Assembly: GCA_000708835.1 (NCBI GenBank)
Contig: DF237771.1
Coordinates: 1 to 30,205 of the forward strand
DNA length: 30,205 bases
Direction of reading: 5' to 3'
DNA from: Klebsormidium nitens
Lineage: Eukaryota; Streptophyta; Klebsormidiophyceae; Klebsormidiales; Klebsormidiaceae
Part shown: positions 16,876 through 29,339 of the stretch, one piece after another
Layout: the number at the start of each line of letters is the position of its first letter
Position numbering within the stretch: position 1 is the stretch's first letter
Translations under genes and position numbers: made by a program
The notes under the pieces: model-generated
What the model was told of the DNA's origin: nothing
What the model saw: the letters and a program-made list of their open reading frames with translations, nothing else
Database searches by the model: none

Positions 16876-19859
16876 ATGGAAGTGGCGGAGCCCGCCGGTG
16901 GCATTCCAGTGGGGTGGACTTCTGGGCCGGTAGGGGGCGTTGCTGTAGGCACCAAGAAGAAGAAAAAGCAACAGGACGGGGGGCGTGAGGAGGTGGGTGG
17001 CAATGAAGGAGCCTCCTTTGAGAAAACACTTTTATCAGGGGCCCTTCCTGTTGTGTAGAGCTGACCATTGCAGTTCTAAGAAAAGTAGTGAGCCTTCAGG
17101 GGTGACCATGGATCCCTTCGTGCTATGCTTGTTAGCGGAATCTGAAAGGAAGTGGTGCTTCCATGATTGCGGCAGTTCACCGGCTTGGAGTGCTGCGACG
17201 CTCCTTCCGGGCATTCGTAGATCATTTTTCTGATTGTTCAGCTTCTGGGCAGTCTACTATCCTCCTTCTGGCTTCCCAATCAAGTACCAGTGCCCATGGT
17301 TTGTCAACGGAAGGCCTTCAAAAGGGGGCTATCACTACCTTTGAAATTTTTATTTGGCTATCACAATAGACGCAGGCTGAGATCTAATTTGACGGAAAGT
17401 CAAGGTTCAGAAGCGTGCAAGTGCATGGCGCTGTCTGGTCGGGCTCGCCCTGCATAGACCAGACCGGTGAGCAACTGTACTCTTGGACCGATATCAGATG
17501 CCATGATAACCTCTTCGAAGTTAGCTTATTTCTGCCGCATGTTTTCCCAGGGCCACCACCTACCCCAGAAGCGCGTTAAGGACGTCGAACTGGTGGTGCC
17601 CATAGCTTATGGCACCATATCCTTCTGGCTGGGAAAGAGGGCGACGGAGACGAAGGCCTACCAGTGGGCCGTGTACGTTCGAGCTGCCAACAATGAGGAC
17701 CTGTCTGCGGTGATCAAGAAAGTGGTGTTCAGCTTGCATCCCAGTTTCGAGAATCCAACGCGAGGTGAGGATTTTCCTTTCATGAATGTCCTTCTCGACA
17801 AGTAGAAGTGCATGAGTCAGCATTCATCAGCGTTTAAAGTACAAGCGTGGACTTTGTAGACATTAGTCACGTCTACTTTATTGCTTTCTGGTGCGGGAGA
17901 ACAGAGCATTGGACTTGACTCTTCGGAACGTGAACTTGCAAGTGGTAGAAACGGGAATATTTCCCCCCTAACGGTCTCCTTGGCTCTGGATGACTGGCAA
18001 TTGCTTCTTTCTACAAAATAGTGCGAGCTCGCCGTCCCCTTCCCCTTCTCAGTGCTTGCCAAAGCACTGTGATCCATGCGTCAACCCGAAGCAAGCCGTA
18101 TGCCGTCTTCCTTGATCTTCCAGGGGTCACCCTTTTGCTGCGGTGCCTCGCCATCCGTTTCGTTCAAGCATTTGCCCCACCACATCTTTTGCAGCATGGC
18201 AGACCCCGGCCATTTGACCAGCTGTCTTTACTCCCAGAAGAGCTTTCTATTCGACACGTTGTCTGAAAAACATTTTCTGTGGCAGTCGTCGACAAGTCCC
18301 CGTTCGAGCTGTCGGAGTGCGGGTGGGGCGAGTTCGAAATCACGCTCACGATCCACTTTCACAGCGACGCAACCGACCGACCAGCGGAACTGACACACCA
18401 TCTCAAGCTGTACCCGGAAGCGGAGGCGGCTCCCAATCCGAAGCGACCGGTAATTGCCGTAAAGTTTTGACCGCTCTTGCACGTTCATACAAGCGTCCAG
18501 AAGGCTTATGACCCTCTTCCCGCTGTCACGACCACTTCTGCAATTTGCGAAACGGGCGTTCACACCCATTGGCTCGCGATTCCATTCCGGAGGCGAACGT
18601 CCTGATTTGGTGTCTGGTTTGGATCCTGGCGGCCTTGCATTGGGCAAAACGTTGTTGGGCTATTAGGCAGCGGAAGGAAACTATGGACTCTGAGATCAGA
18701 CTGAGCCTCTATGTGTCCATGCCAAAAGCCGTTGCAGCTGCTGACGTGGATCGTCTCCACCCATTGATTGAGCGCCACAGTCTATCGTGTTGGACGAGAA
18801 ACGCTGCTTGCCGCCAGCCCGACCCGCCCACACGCTCGAGGCTAATTGCAACGGAAGAGTGTGGCGTTCCTTCTGGTTATAATGTTTTGAAGCAGGCTCG
18901 GAAAGTCGAAGGTACTGAGATACTTGACTAAGTTCGTACTCACCATTATGTTTCCACCTTCAGAGTCGATCCGAAACTTCTTTGCAGGTTGTTTCCGAGC
19001 ACTACGACGAGGTTGTCTTCCCGGACCCGGGGGAGGCCTTCTTCGAGCGGGTCAAAGACAGCCCCGCCGTAACCGTCTCGGTAACCGGCGACGGCGCGCC
19101 CCCCTCCGCCATCGAAGCAGCCACGCGGCCGCAGATCGAGCGGGCGGGCACGCCTCCGGTTCCGGACGCTTGCCCAGCGGACGGAACTCTGGCCATGGTA
19201 GCGGGAAAGGGGGACGGCAGCACGCTGAACCATCCGCTCCGGCCTTTCTGTGAGGATACACTCTTTCTTGCACCTGGTTTGGATTCGTTCCGTTCGTATA
19301 ATTGTTGACCGTTCATGCGAGTCGGAAGAGTGTGGGTTGTGTCCTTCGTTTTTGAGACGAGGGTTTGCTGCAAGTCCTTCAGACCGTTGAAGGGGGCGAA
19401 GGGGTTCGAGTCTTCTGAAGAAATGCTCGTATGCAAACCAACCAATCTGTAGACTGGCAACGGACTCCGGGTTCTCTGCACCTGGCGGGCCGAAAAGAAG
19501 ACTGTTCATAAACCGCACGTATGTGCGTATGGTTTTCGAGTGTGGTTTTGAATCTTCCGCCTTTTCATGAGTTCCGTTTGCCTTAACCTGTCTTCGGTAT
19601 GTTGGAGTTGAGGGCTTGCGCAGAAAGCAGTACAGCAGTAGTGAGTCCGACAACCTTGCTTATACGGAGACTGACTAAGGCCAGCGTCGCATGCTCTGCA
19701 GATCTGAAGCACTCAGATGCGAGCGAGCTTCGAAAGCTAGCCGAGGCAAAGGAGCAAGTCGCGGCTCGAATGGAAAAGTTGGAGAACGCTGTTGTCGCAG
19801 TCGAAGAGGAGATTGCTCAGCTGCGAAGCCAGCTGGTTGACGGTCCTGTGTCGGTGTAA
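16876..19859 (+). CDS. GAS41: YEATS-domain protein, GAS41/YAF9-like
   Basis: Five GT-AG exons with agreeing phases give 304 aa: 16876-16992, 17551-17764, 18286-18449, 18988-19249 and 19702-19859. The first exon carries a Lys-rich segment (TKKKKKQQD). The YEATS domain spans exons 2-4: [22 protein letters not shown], then [29 protein letters not shown] with the His-x-Ser-Phe reader-pocket element, [18 protein letters not shown], and [16 protein letters not shown] Thr/Pro/Ala-rich linker follows, then a C-terminal coiled coil ([20 protein letters not shown]). This is the GAS41/YAF9 layout rather than the AF9 one. The family reads acetylated or crotonylated histones in SWR1 and NuA4-type complexes. 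Exon 1 is the least certain because it precedes the conserved part. The linker is longer than in the plant proteins I recall. Confidence 0.92.
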
Positions 19860-21481
19860 TAGTCTGCATCGAAGGAGGTTCTGTGGAGCCAGACGGTGTA
19901 TGCTTCAGTCCAAAAGTCGGTAGCTCTTGAATTTCGAAAAGCACAACATTGAACTGCCATTGGGGGACGTCTACTTCTCATGGTCTGAGGCGATTCTCAC
20001 CCAAGAGAGAGTCGCACATGAGCAGATCATGTTGGGCTCAGGAATATGCAGGACAACTCAGACGGTTGCAATCTGAGAAGTTCGACCTGCCATGATTTGG
20101 TCAGTGGATACAGAACACGAATGCAACTGGCACCCTCGTGCATTCGAGATGCATTTAGCAGTGAGAATGGCCGTGCGGGGCGCTCGTCATGTATTTTTAC
20201 CGGATGCAGGACTGTTTACATTGTGCCTATCATGTCGGAAGATGACAAGGAAATGCGTACTTGTAGGTATACTAGCATGCCTCACTGCTTGGAGAATATA
20301 TACGCGTACATGAGCTAGTACGTTGCATGTACCATCACTTACCTATACTTGATCGTATGACAAGAATTGCTCGGTAGTGCGTTCTATGCATCGGCATAAC
20401 GAGCAATCCCCTCCACATCCCCTCTTGCAGCACAAACCAGCTGGAGGTTCGCGTATAGAGGGTATATAGAAGCATTGCGCACCAACTTTGAATACGGGAA
20501 AGATGCAGTTCACAGCACTTGCAATTCTGGCATCATTAAGTTAAGTTCAGCCCGTCGGGCAAACGAGCGCGGGCGGCCGGCGCGCCTGAGTAGGGACGTC
20601 TAAGGAATTCTGATCGAACGGTGCCCAGCACGATTGCGACATACCGTAACCAAGATGTAGGTACCTATCCTACCATGCTGCACGCCGCACGGTACGTACC
20701 GGAAAGCCCGGAATCTTAGGGACTCGTCTCTAGCCGGTGCTTACCGGATGCAAACGGTACCTTGAGGTACCTACCGCTGTGTCAGACATTCAAATTGAAC
20801 GATTTAGATGCAGCTCTTGACATCCAACTTCATGTTTTCAACGGCTTCAGACCTTGAATCGGCGCATTGCTCAATGCTTGCGCGGTCCACGTCACACGAG
20901 TAAGCCGTACCGGTACGGAGCTTGATGTGCTGTACAGCTTGCATGCACAATTTGTCGAGTCGCAGCTTGCAAGCCGGACAGATGGCACCCTCCACGTGCG
21001 CAAGCCTGAGCAGAGCAAGCAGGAGAAGGGCTTTGGCATTTATGAGCAGGAGAGGCTTTGCATGGCCGCCGTTTCTGTGAGGGAGGAGGCAAAGTGTGGA
21101 CCATGGTGCTCCAGGCTGGGCCGTTGCTCTGACAACTCTCACAGAAGGCCCGCGGCTCTAGCTGACCTTCTCTTCCAAGCTTTTGAAGCTCTGTGCTCCC
21201 CTCTCTTTGTGGAACCATGATGCAGGAAGAAGCTGAACAAGGACTTGCTGAAGCTTGCAAGCTGGATTGACCAGCTCCTGTGTCTGGTAAAGGTTGTAGC
21301 TTGTGGTGATCAAGAAAAGACCCCAGGATTACCTTCTGTAGATCCAAGGAAGCAAGGCATTTTCTGCGTAATGCAAGGAACGGGAGGTTTAGAGCGCAGG
21401 TCAATGTCTTGAGGACAGCTGCATTGTGGCTGCCTCAAGAGCCGGACCTTACCTCAGTGGAGGATAGCTCTGCCTCAGGCC
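19860..21481. other. Intergenic region upstream of the homeodomain-B3 gene
   Basis: No exon can be supported. It includes a GC-rich island near 20555-20600 and several GGTACC/ACCGTACC motifs between 20650 and 20780. I looked for a plant-type ZF-HD zinc-finger dimerisation exon belonging to the homeodomain gene downstream and found none. Frame 2 is open from 21413 to the start at 21482 with no in-frame ATG, so the leader may contain an upstream splice. Open frames near 20867-21404 occur on both strands and look random. Confidence 0.5.
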
Positions 21482-24400
21482 ATGCTCGCGAGTCTGCACG
21501 GGTCACCGCAGCAGTCTCAGGGATGGGATGCATTCCATCCCGGCACCCTTAACCTCTCCTTTCCCTATGGTCACATCGAGCCTCTGAAGCAATGGCAGCC
21601 AAAGGCTTACGCAAAAAGATTGGAGGATGTGAAGCCTGACAAGAAAAAGGGAGCCAGCAGAATGCAGGTCAAGCGCGAGGCACAGAAGGCCATGCTGGCC
21701 AGGTGCAAATCGAACAACTCTGCAGGCCAGTCCTTCGCAATGCTGCCGCCCCCTTACGCTCCCCTGGGGTTTGTCGGCAGTTCCACAGGGGACGGGGCCC
21801 AATGTGACTCCTTGAAGCGCAAGTATGATCAGGCTTTGCCAGCATTGGATGAGCAGCTCTCAAGCAAGCGCTCCCTAGTGGAGAGCGCGTGGCCAGTGGA
21901 GTTAGCAGGCTTCGCTGCGGGTCAGAGCGTGTGGCGGTTGCGGGGTGGAGGGCAGGCAGCGCAGGATGAGGCCTCAGAGGATCCCCCTGCAGAGGGGGGG
22001 ACCCAGAATCAGGCGGAAGCTGAGGGGAGCCAGCAGGCAGGCCAGCGGGTAGACGCATTGATCTCTGAGGTTGCAAGTATGATGGAGAGTGCACAGAGGG
22101 GGGGACAAGCAAGTGAGGTTATGCTCCGCCTCAACAGGTTGGAAAGCATCCCCTCTCTCCCGCGGTTCAACAGTCTAGAGCTGGCAGACGAGATGTTTGC
22201 AGACATCCTCAAGTGGGATCTTCCCAAGGGAGAAGAGCGTACAGTGGAGGTGAAGGAGGGGGAGGTTGGGAGGACAAGGGGGGGCGGAGTGGAGAGCGAC
22301 GATGCGCAGGTGGAGGAGTTTCTGAAGTCCCTGGACCCCGCTTTGGCAAACCGGGAGCCGGTCGCGATCCAGGATCAGTTGCAGAAGTCGGCTGCGGAGG
22401 GAAAAGATGGGGCCGAGGGGAAGCAGCGCGCGGGGGCGAGGCCTGTATCCGTGCGGGGGGGTGCGAAAGATTTAGGCGATGCTGGAGAGAACAAGTCGGA
22501 GGGTACAGCGTCGGAGCAGGCTTCGCAAGATCAGGCTGCAGCGGGGGAAGGGTTGAAACACTCTGGCAGCGGCGAAGCCGCTCAGCCATCAAAGCTGCAG
22601 AGCGCAGAGGCAGTCCCTGGGAAGCAGTCCGGTGGAAAGCCCGAGGTGCAGCCCAAGCAGGGCCCTGCCATCTCACAAAAGCCGATGGTGCGGTCCCCAA
22701 GGGCGGGAGAGGAGAAACCTAGGCAGCTAGTGCGTCCCAGTCTGGACATCCTTGCGCAGGCGTCCGCCAGTTTCGGTCCCACGAGCCCTGTAGCCAGCAA
22801 GGACAGCCTGGAGTCCCCAGAGTCACCGATCCTGAGCAGCCTGGGGGGGGGGCCGCGGCGCCCCAAGCTCACCCCCCCGCAGCAGGAGAAGTTGCGGGGG
22901 TTTGCAGCCAAGGTGCACTGGAATTGGGGGGCGGCGGAGGGGACTGGCGAGGCGCGCCAGCTGTGTGCTGAGTTGGGGATTGACATGAGGCAGATGAAGC
23001 GTTGGGTGGAAAGTCACCGACCCAAGGACGTTGCGCCGCCGCCTCCTCAGGCGGTGCCGTTCATGGGGTGGGGGGTGCCACCAGGGGTGGGGATGATGAA
23101 TCCAGCCTACATGTCCTATATGGCAGGAAGCCCGATGGCTTTTCCGGGGGCGTGGCCTGGCATGCCCCGCCCCCCCCTGGGGGATGGGTCGTGGGGAGGG
23201 GGGCCACCCATGGGCCCCATGGGCCAGCCGTTCAACCCCACAATGCAGGCGCCGTTTACTCAGCCGTTGCTTGGGCCCAGTTTCCCGGGACCGCCGTTCT
23301 TGCCGGGGGGTTTTGCCAGCACAGGGTTTGGTGGGGGAGCGCCAGGGGGGCCTCTGAGCGCCCCAGCGGCCACCCCCCTGAATGTGGATGAGAATCAAGA
23401 GTTGGTGGCATCAGCTGAGGCGCTGGGGAAGCTGTTGGGCGACCGGGTGAACACCATCCCCCCTGAAAAGTTGAAGGAGATCCTGGCGGCCTGGATGGCG
23501 CACAAGCGCAACAAGCGCGAGCAGGAAACAGTCCCGGCAGCCCGGGAGGCGCCACTTTCCGGCGCGGGGGGGACCAAGCGCAAGGAGCCCGAGCCCCTAG
23601 CGCACCCCCCTGCCGATGAGCCGTCGGAGGGTAGCCTGTTGCAGTTTTCGATCCCGTCACTTGAGCGGGGGCTCTCCAACGCGCCCTCGATCTCGACCCT
23701 GCTAGCTGAGGAACTAGCGTCGGCAGCTGCGGAGGACGGGGGGCTTGGCAAAGATGGCGATGGAGCCCCGGGGGGGGCGTTTAAGGGGCAGGGGGCGAGC
23801 CGGGATCCCTCGCTGAGCGTGCTCTTGCAGGAGATTGGGGGGGCGATGGAAGAAGCACCGAAGCGGACGATGGGACCGCTCGAGAGGCAGGTGTTTGGCG
23901 TGGACGAGGACAATATGCAGATGGGGCCAGCGCCGGAGTCAGGTGAAGTTCCTGTGAAGTTGTGGGCTTAAGCTGTTGCGTGTGATTGGTTAATTTGGTG
24001 ATGTGGCATAGTCTGCTCTGATTGCTGCAGCTTCATCTCTCCAGCAGGCCGCGCTTTTGCCTCCTGCAAAGTAGCTGCAACTTAGAAGGGTTGTTGATTG
24101 CCAATTAGATCGAAGGTCTGGCAAAACATTGCACAGCCAGCACTTTGTTAAGGCAAACCTTGTAGACAGGAGGTCTTGGAGGTCTTCGGTATCCATTCTC
24201 TTCATTCCTCTTCCTCTTCAATCAGGCATGGAACCGCCAGGATGTGTGCCCGTGCTTCAAGGTTTTGAAGTGTCGTACTTTTTTCATTGGTGTTCCTTGG
24301 GAACACCAAAGTCTGCTGTATGATCCTTGACTGCTGAGAATTGACATCCAAACCTTGACCTTTGTGCAGGCGATGACGAATCCGCATCCTCTTCCGACGA

Positions 24401-27400
24401 ACCCTCCGAGCGGCGGCCCGGGTTGCGCCCCCGGTCAAAGCGGCGCCGGTTTGCCGAGTCTTCCGCTGAGGAGGAAGAAGAGGAGCCGGAGGAGCCGCAG
24501 TCGGAGGAAAACGAAGAACCGGGGGTGGATGAAGAAGTGTTTCCCCATGATCCGGAGGGACGCGCAGAGGGGGGCCAGTGGCAGCTTGGTACAGGGCTTG
24601 AGGATCGGAGGCTGCCCCCCCCGCTAGGTTATCAGGGCCACGTGGGACAGGTGGGTCTCGAGACTGGTTGAAGTAGATGGTGGTAGGGCATCAAACGATC
24701 CACGCCGTTCTGGATGGTATGATGAGGAGCTTGTGTGATCAGAATGGCTCTGTGCTACCTGGCAAGAACGACGCTCTTGTCATTGAGACAAGGCTTGGGG
24801 AGATAGAGAGGAGTTGTGCGGGTCTCATTCTTTGACCTTTTGTGGACTTGCAGACGGGGATACGGGCTGTCCTTTTTGAGAAGGCGCTGACGGCCAGTGA
24901 CACGAGCCACCTCGGTCGGTGGGTGCTCCCCAAGGTAAGGACGTAGACTCGATTCTACATTGTCTCTTTGCATTCTACACAGTCAAATTTTACACAGTCG
25001 ATCTTTCTTCGAGTCGTGCGGGCACAGGAACTTGTCTTTGATGGAGTCAATGGCTTCGAAGCCAGCGCCTGCATCTGTTGACGTGTTTACCGACCAAAAA
25101 GTCGAGGGAGGTGCATATATACTAGATTCGATTCTACCTTTGATTGCTTCTGAGATCTCTTTGCAGCTTGTCCCCCCTAGCACAGAGTGTCCGCCTTTTC
25201 TGCAAACCGTGGACGAACCAACGAGCATCAGCAAAGAATCTCATTGGGTACTTGTCCCTGCAGCTGGCTGCTGAGCGCTACATGCCGTACATGGAACACA
25301 GGGACGGGACGTTCATGCTGGTGGAGGATAGCAAGGGCGGCCGCTGGTGCTGCAAGTACAGGTGAGCCGTGCCGAGGTCCCAGTACTCTGTAGGGCTGGG
25401 CTGTTTGATATTGGCAGAAGGGTTTGCTTGACTGTGTGTTTCCTTCGTTTGGTCATCCCTGAAGCGTCTAGTGGGTCTGCTACGGAGAGATCAAACGCTC
25501 ATCATTGATCAACGGATTTCTTGCAGGTGGTGGCCAAACAACAAGAGCAAGATGTATGTCCTCGAGCAAACGGGTGAGGTGCACTTCCGTTTCGGTTTTT
25601 CTGAGTTCCAGGACTCTGTGACTCATTTCGAGGAAACCAAGCTGCTCAGGTGCTTGGGTTTTGGAAGCGAGACGGTGAGGATTTTGTAGAAGATGTGCTC
25701 CGTGCGTATAGCGTATTCCTGTTCTCAGATGACTTTTGTGCCAAGTTGATGCCATAGGCTGCGATAGATTGACTGCCGTTATCTGCAGGCGAATCCGGGT
25801 GGTCGCATATGCAGAACCTTGCTCAGCTTTTGAAAGCTGTCCTGATTCGCGTCCTCATTTTGTGCAGGCGACATTGTGAAGCATTTCAAGTTGCACCCGG
25901 GCGACACCATCCACTTCTGCCAGTCTGTAGAAGGCCACCTGGTGAGCGATTGTGTCGACAGTGGCTCAGCGATTGTGTCAATACTGGCTCAGTCTGCGCA
26001 TCTGTGGCGAACGCCTCCGCAAAATTGACCTTTTATCCTTGTACTTGTGTGGCTGCTCATCGGGCAATGGGCCCCCTTGTCATAGTCTCCGCAGTTTCGC
26101 CTGCCTCCTCGTTAAGTCTCCGCTTCCTGCCGCAGATGATATACGAGCAGAAGAAGAACAGCAAGCAAAGGCCCCCCGTCGCCAGCGCGGCGTCCCCTGC
26201 GCCCCTCCCCAAGCGCTACGCCAAGCGTGTGCCCATCGAGCCAAAACCCTCCCCCAAGGGTTCCCGTAAGCAGCTGAAGGCCCCCAAAGCGCCCCGTTCC
26301 CCGCCGCCCCCAAAAGCGGCGTACAAGCTCCCGAGCCCCTTCGCTCGGGTCTCAACGCGAGGCCGCACGATTCGCCCCTCGAGCCGCCTCCGCCGAGGGG
26401 GGGACGGGAACCCCGAGAACGGCTCCCCCGCTTTGGTTTATAACGCATCTGCCGGACAGGGCCTTGCGGGGCGGCTTGTTTCGCACGAGTGGCGCGGGTC
26501 GGCGATGCTCTCACCAGGGGGGTCCGGGAATGCGGCTTCGGACACCCCCGAAGTGGGCGTCGACCCGTGGGGCGCCGACGAGCTGCTCGGCCGGGGGGAG
26601 GGCACCGCCCAGATCAACGAGCTGGCCCGCCACTTTTTGCAGCAGACGAACCCCGGGGGAGCCGGTCGGGGGGGTCTCTCCGCAGGCGTTCCACGCCCCC
26701 TGGCGCGGACTGGCTCGGCAGATTTGGCGAACGAGATTTTGGCGCTGACAAACAGCGGCCGGGAGGTCGGGCCGCGCGAGTTGAGCCCCCTTGGGGCGCC
26801 CTCGCGGCAGGGGAGCTTGACACCAGTCCTGCAGCGGACTAAGAGCAGCGAGAGCCTGCCGTTCTCTGTGTCAAACTTCCCGCCCATCCCGACGGGCCTC
26901 GAAAGCCTCAGCCGCAGCAGCAGTTTGAATCGAACGGCGAGCCTGGCGCGCGCGGGCAGCCTGCTGAGCCGGCTGCCGTCGGATCTGGAGGCACTGAGCA
27001 AGATGGACAACTTCCCGTCGTTCGACTTTGCGGCCACGCCGCCCTTGCCCGTGCGTACACTTCTTTTGTGTTCTGAAGCTCTTGTTCTATCTTACTCAAT
27101 TTCCTTCCAAGTGCATCGTTCAGTTTGTGCGACTCCTCGGCGGCTCTTTTTGTTCAGCTTTGGTTTGAGCTGTCGGGGGAAGGGATAGAAGCGAGAGCTT
27201 GTTTCTAGGTACTGGCAGTCGAGCGGGACCAGGCATCCAGCGGCTCTTTAGAGTTTCTCGTGTTGGCTTCAGTTTGCTTTAGCAGCCTCGAGCGACTCAG
27301 TTTTTGCCCTCGCGTCGTATTCCTTGCAAGTCGGCCAATTGGACCAACAAGAGAAGCGCCGCTGTTCCAGTCTTGAGAGGATCGTGGTCTTCGTTGCAGG

Positions 27401-27504
27401 TCGAGTCAGCATTTCAACCATACGGGGGCACTCCCGGCCGCCAGGCGAATGCGGCCGTGGCAACCGCAGGCGATGCGGCCCAAAATCGGCGGAGAGCCGG
27501 ATGA
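21482..27504 (+). CDS. Homeodomain (ZF-HD-like) and B3 domain composite transcription factor
   Basis: Eight GT-AG exons, all in phase, give 1353 aa: 21482-23942, 24370-24650, 24854-24934, 25264-25361, 25527-25573, 25868-25941, 26136-27050 and 27400-27504. Exon 1 holds a Lys/Arg-rich N terminus, long low-complexity Gly/Glu/Ala regions, then a homeodomain of ZF-HD type at about 459-517 (KLTPPQQEKLRGFAAKVHW, RQLCAELGIDMRQMKRWVES). The usual Asn51 is Ser. A Pro/Gly/Met-rich stretch follows. Exon 2 is acidic, with KRRR. Exons 3-7 encode a full B3 domain (about 915-1022): LFEKALTASDTSHLGRWVLPK, AAERYMPYM, KYRWWPNNKSKMYVLE, LHPGDTIHF. It is closest to ABI3/FUS3/LEC2 (LAV) B3s. The C terminus is Ser/Pro/Arg-rich. 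Without splicing at 23943, exon 1 ends after 829 aa, so homeodomain and B3 could be two genes; phase and the lack of any other B3 first exon favour one. Confidence 0.75.
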
Positions 27505-29259
27505 ACGCGTCAAGAAAGACAGCGGAACTTGTGCATACAGGTGGGCCGGGACGCCCTTACAGTTTTAGAGCACGCTTAAGGACAGGACGGATCAGCAGTC
27601 GGATGCTTAGAATGCAGGCGAAGTGGCCCCCCTCAGTCGATAGACGGGCTTGCATCCCTGCTCAGCGGTAAGGGACCTGAGCGCGGGTTCCCGTCACTTC
27701 CAGATGCGGAGAGTGGGCGCTGAAGGTGCTATTGCATGTGGGGAAACCACTTGATCATGTTTATTTTTAGTTGCTAGGAGATCAGCGAGCCTCGAGCGCG
27801 CGCAAGCTACGGAGGCCTTTTGAGCGGGTCGTGTTCAAACCTACGGGAGCGGAAGAACATGTACCCTGGCTGAGCCCAGTTTTGACCACATCTTTGTGTC
27901 CTCATTCCTCCTTCTTTGGGGGTACCATGTTGCAAAGTATACTTCCCAGTCATGTCATGTCGAGGGTGCAATTGCTGAACTGATTCGCAGCCTAAACATT
28001 GACGTGCCCCATCTGGATGAAACATGTCAAAGATTTGCAGGAGTGTTACAAACCGTATAGAAGACAATACCAGCGTAGCAGTTGCTTTAGCTATCTAACA
28101 TGCTGCAGACATCCTTAGTGCCCTCGTCAATGACAGACTTTGAGTTCTGACATATGATGGCGTTTGCATGGTGTGCCGCGTACATGCTTCTGCTCGTATG
28201 GTAAAGCCCCTTCAACAACATTGGAAAGCATGTACTAAGGTCACCGTAGGTGCCCTTGCTTGCAACCCTATCTAATGATGGTTTCTTTTCGTAATGCCGT
28301 AGCCAGTGCGCCCACAGGCTTCTCATGATCAAGCTCCATTGATTGTTTCTCAATTCGTAAGCGACTTGTGATTTCAGGAACCTATCGCAGCAGAGTCATG
28401 CGCCACATGATCGATTTATCTTATCCCCAGCAAAGGTGGCCCACATCTCGCCCACATGCGACCGGGCTATATCGAAATGGCACACAAAGTGCGGTCATGT
28501 TACCTACCAACTACCATTGCTTAAACTGATTGGCTCCTTTTTTCCTGCGGTTGTAATTCTGAGCATTCAACATATCTTTCAGGGTTATCTGAAATGCTTC
28601 ATAATTGCACCCGTTTTTAGATCAAGCTATAACAATTGCGAGGAGAAGCTAGCAAAAGCCACAGCTGCTCACGGCTCGTTCTGGCCAAAGGCCGGGGTCC
28701 GAGTTCGTTGCTTGTGTTGCTAGCTTGCCTTCAACGTGATGAATGAATCATGCAGACCACTGCCAGATGACCTCTTTTCGTTGTCTAAGGCCGCACGGTA
28801 GCATTGAATCGCGGCCTGAGAGGGAAATAGGACGAGGGCCGAGGAGAAAGTTCTAGTACAGCCTACAAACGATTCTGGCGGATTGCACCTCGATTTTGTG
28901 TCTCGTAGCAGGCTTTCTATTGGCCAAACATGACCACGTGCCTGAAGGGGGCAAATCTTCCTGTGGTCAAGTTACAAGTCTGGACTCTGTACTGATTGAA
29001 ACAGGGTTTAACAAAGGGCAGCGTGCTCCAAAGGAATTTCAAAAACGACGCTGCCCTTGGACACAGCATACTTCGTGCCACAGGCTCATCGACCGTGGAA
29101 GCAATATTCACTAGGCGATAAACCCCAGATTAAAGCAGAAGAGAGTAAAGCTAACCGTTTGCAAACGAGCAGCAAGTGGAATCTGGACTCTGAAGAAGGG
29201 GGCCCCAGCTACGTGCTTCAGTCCCGCCAAACAGCGAGCGCAATGAGGCGAGCGTAAGC

Positions 29260-29339
29260 TTCCGCAAATGCCGGACGCTCGCTTTTGACGTCACAAACGA
29301 GCGTTAAACGTCACAAACGAGCGTCCGCTTTTTGCGGAA
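29260..29339. repeat. Short element with 22-bp terminal inverted repeats and internal 17-bp direct repeats
   Basis: The left arm at 29260-29281 and right arm at 29318-29339 are complementary at 19 of 22 positions (outer block TTCCGCAAA, inner block GGACGCTCG). Between and partly within the right arm, ACGTCACAAACGAGCGT occurs at 29288-29304 and identically at 29308-29324, a 20-bp period. The palindrome TGACGTCA (bZIP-type site) is at 29286-29293. The layout could be a tiny MITE-like remnant, a cruciform or regulatory site cluster, or a folded RNA. Confidence 0.65.

Noticed and set aside
19380-19420. GGTTCGAGTC resembling a tRNA T-loop
   Set aside because: No acceptor stem, anticodon arm or D-arm of proper spacing can be built around it, and it lies in an intron of the YEATS gene.
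20555-20600. GC-rich stretch with rare-cutter-like sites (GGCCGGCGCGCC) suggesting vector contamination
   Set aside because: The sequence on both sides is continuous ordinary-looking non-coding DNA and no cloning-vector sequence is recognisable.
20867-21404. Possible upstream zinc-finger exon for the homeodomain gene
   Set aside because: The frames on both strands contain scattered Cys and His, but not the conserved ZF-HD dimerisation pattern, and no splice phase supports joining.
22209-23913. Long antisense open frames opposite the homeodomain exon (for example 22209-22700 and 23395-23913 on the minus strand)
   Set aside because: They are shadows of GC-rich, codon-biased coding sequence; their products are Pro/Ser/Arg low-complexity and have no domain.
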